DNA of 64,000 bases, taken from Talinum fruticosum. Lineage: Eukaryota > Streptophyta > Magnoliopsida > Caryophyllales > Talinaceae. The stretch's first letter is position 1. Every line of letters starts with the position of its first letter. The notes under the pieces were generated by a model. It had not been told where the DNA came from and did not search any database. It saw only the letters and a program-made list of their open reading frames with translations. Both the position numbers and the translations under genes were made by a program. Shown one piece after another: positions 63,510 to 64,000 of this stretch. Location of the stretch: positions 2,976,001-3,040,000 of the forward strand of contig JAITYX010000059.1 in assembly GCA_021018815.1 (NCBI GenBank). Direction: 5' to 3'.

Positions 63510-63855
63510 CTATGAAGGATAAGATGCAGTAAGTACGGTAAGCAAGATTCACTGTTTGTTTGTTTGTTTGCATGTCGTGAGATTCACTATGTGTGGGCAA
63601 AAGGGGTTGCTTCTATGAGCTTTCCTATTTGGCTTTAAGATGTTATCAACGACGTCTATTGTGAGTCCCGCATTTGTGGGGTAAGCAAAGTAAGTGGCAC
63701 TATGAAGGATAAGATGTGGTAAGCAAGATTCACTATTTGTTTGCATATCGAGAGATTCACTATGTGGGCAAAAAGGGGTTGCTTCTATGAGCTTTCCTAT
63801 TTGGTTTTAAGATTTTAGACAACAACTCCCATTGTGAGTCCCACTTTTGTGGGTC
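63510..63855. repeat. Imperfect tandem duplication of about 165-190 bp
   Basis: Copy 1 (63510-63681) and copy 2 (63700-63855) both run CTATGAAGGATAAGATG, GCAAGATTCACT, GTTGCTTCTATGAGCTTTCC and end in a GTGAGTCCC-TTTGTGGG word. It follows the LINE and may be linked to it. No coding is seen. Confidence 0.8.
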
Positions 63856-64000
63856 CTTGGAGATCCAGATTTGCAAGCATTTTTTCCGGCAAAGAGATTG
63901 ATTCCAAGAGAGAGACGTAAAATGAACCGTTATACTATTTTTATTGTTGCATTTGTATCACCCATGTAGGTGGGTTTATAAAATTTTTATAATCACATTT

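Overview
This is AT-rich nuclear DNA from a flowering plant, most likely a eudicot. The genes have short exons, GT-AG introns and CT/GA-rich leaders, and they encode plant-only families: phytocyanins, a BRI1 kinase inhibitor, an ARM-BTB protein and a malectin-like/LRR protein. Long AT-rich spacers carry microsatellites, MITE-like elements and decayed retrotransposons. I see no bacterial, organellar or viral gene block, no tRNA or rRNA gene, and no CRISPR array.

Layout. 1-480: a repeat built on the word TGAACAAAT. 3170-5719 (-): an eight-exon HAD phosphatase of the pyrimidine 5'-nucleotidase type. 5.9-13.9 kb: no gene seen. 13969-16761 and 17939-18684 (+): two tandem phytocyanins, each with one intron at the same codon. 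19431-28571 (-), with a leader exon to about 29440: a cyclin T gene with a 5.9 kb intron holding a tandem 480 bp repeat. 31441-32451 (+): BKI1. 32.5-47.4 kb: about 15 kb without a recognised gene, holding MITEs, long AT tracts and an RNase H remnant. 47535-48350 (+): a Ser-rich plant protein sharing one motif with BKI1. 50307-56402 (-): a secreted malectin-like/LRR protein in nine exons. 57.7-59.7 kb: a second, larger TGAACAAAT repeat element. 60048-60578 (+): the first two exons of an ARIA/ABAP1-type ARM-BTB gene, followed by a decayed RTE-type LINE (about 61.0-63.4 kb); the other exons are not in the window.

The genes are independent single-copy loci, apart from the phytocyanin pair, and form no pathway cluster. 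Several have signalling or growth links: BKI1 (brassinosteroid), ARIA (ABA) and cyclin T (transcription elongation). I found no convincing new biological system. The observations most worth checking are three single-base frame breaks, all in homopolymers of otherwise well-conserved genes (two in cyclin T, one in the LRR gene's signal peptide); a phytocyanin that has lost one cysteine of its conserved disulfide; and the paired TGAACAAAT elements 58 kb apart. All exon models come from reading splice sites and family similarity by eye; no database search was run.
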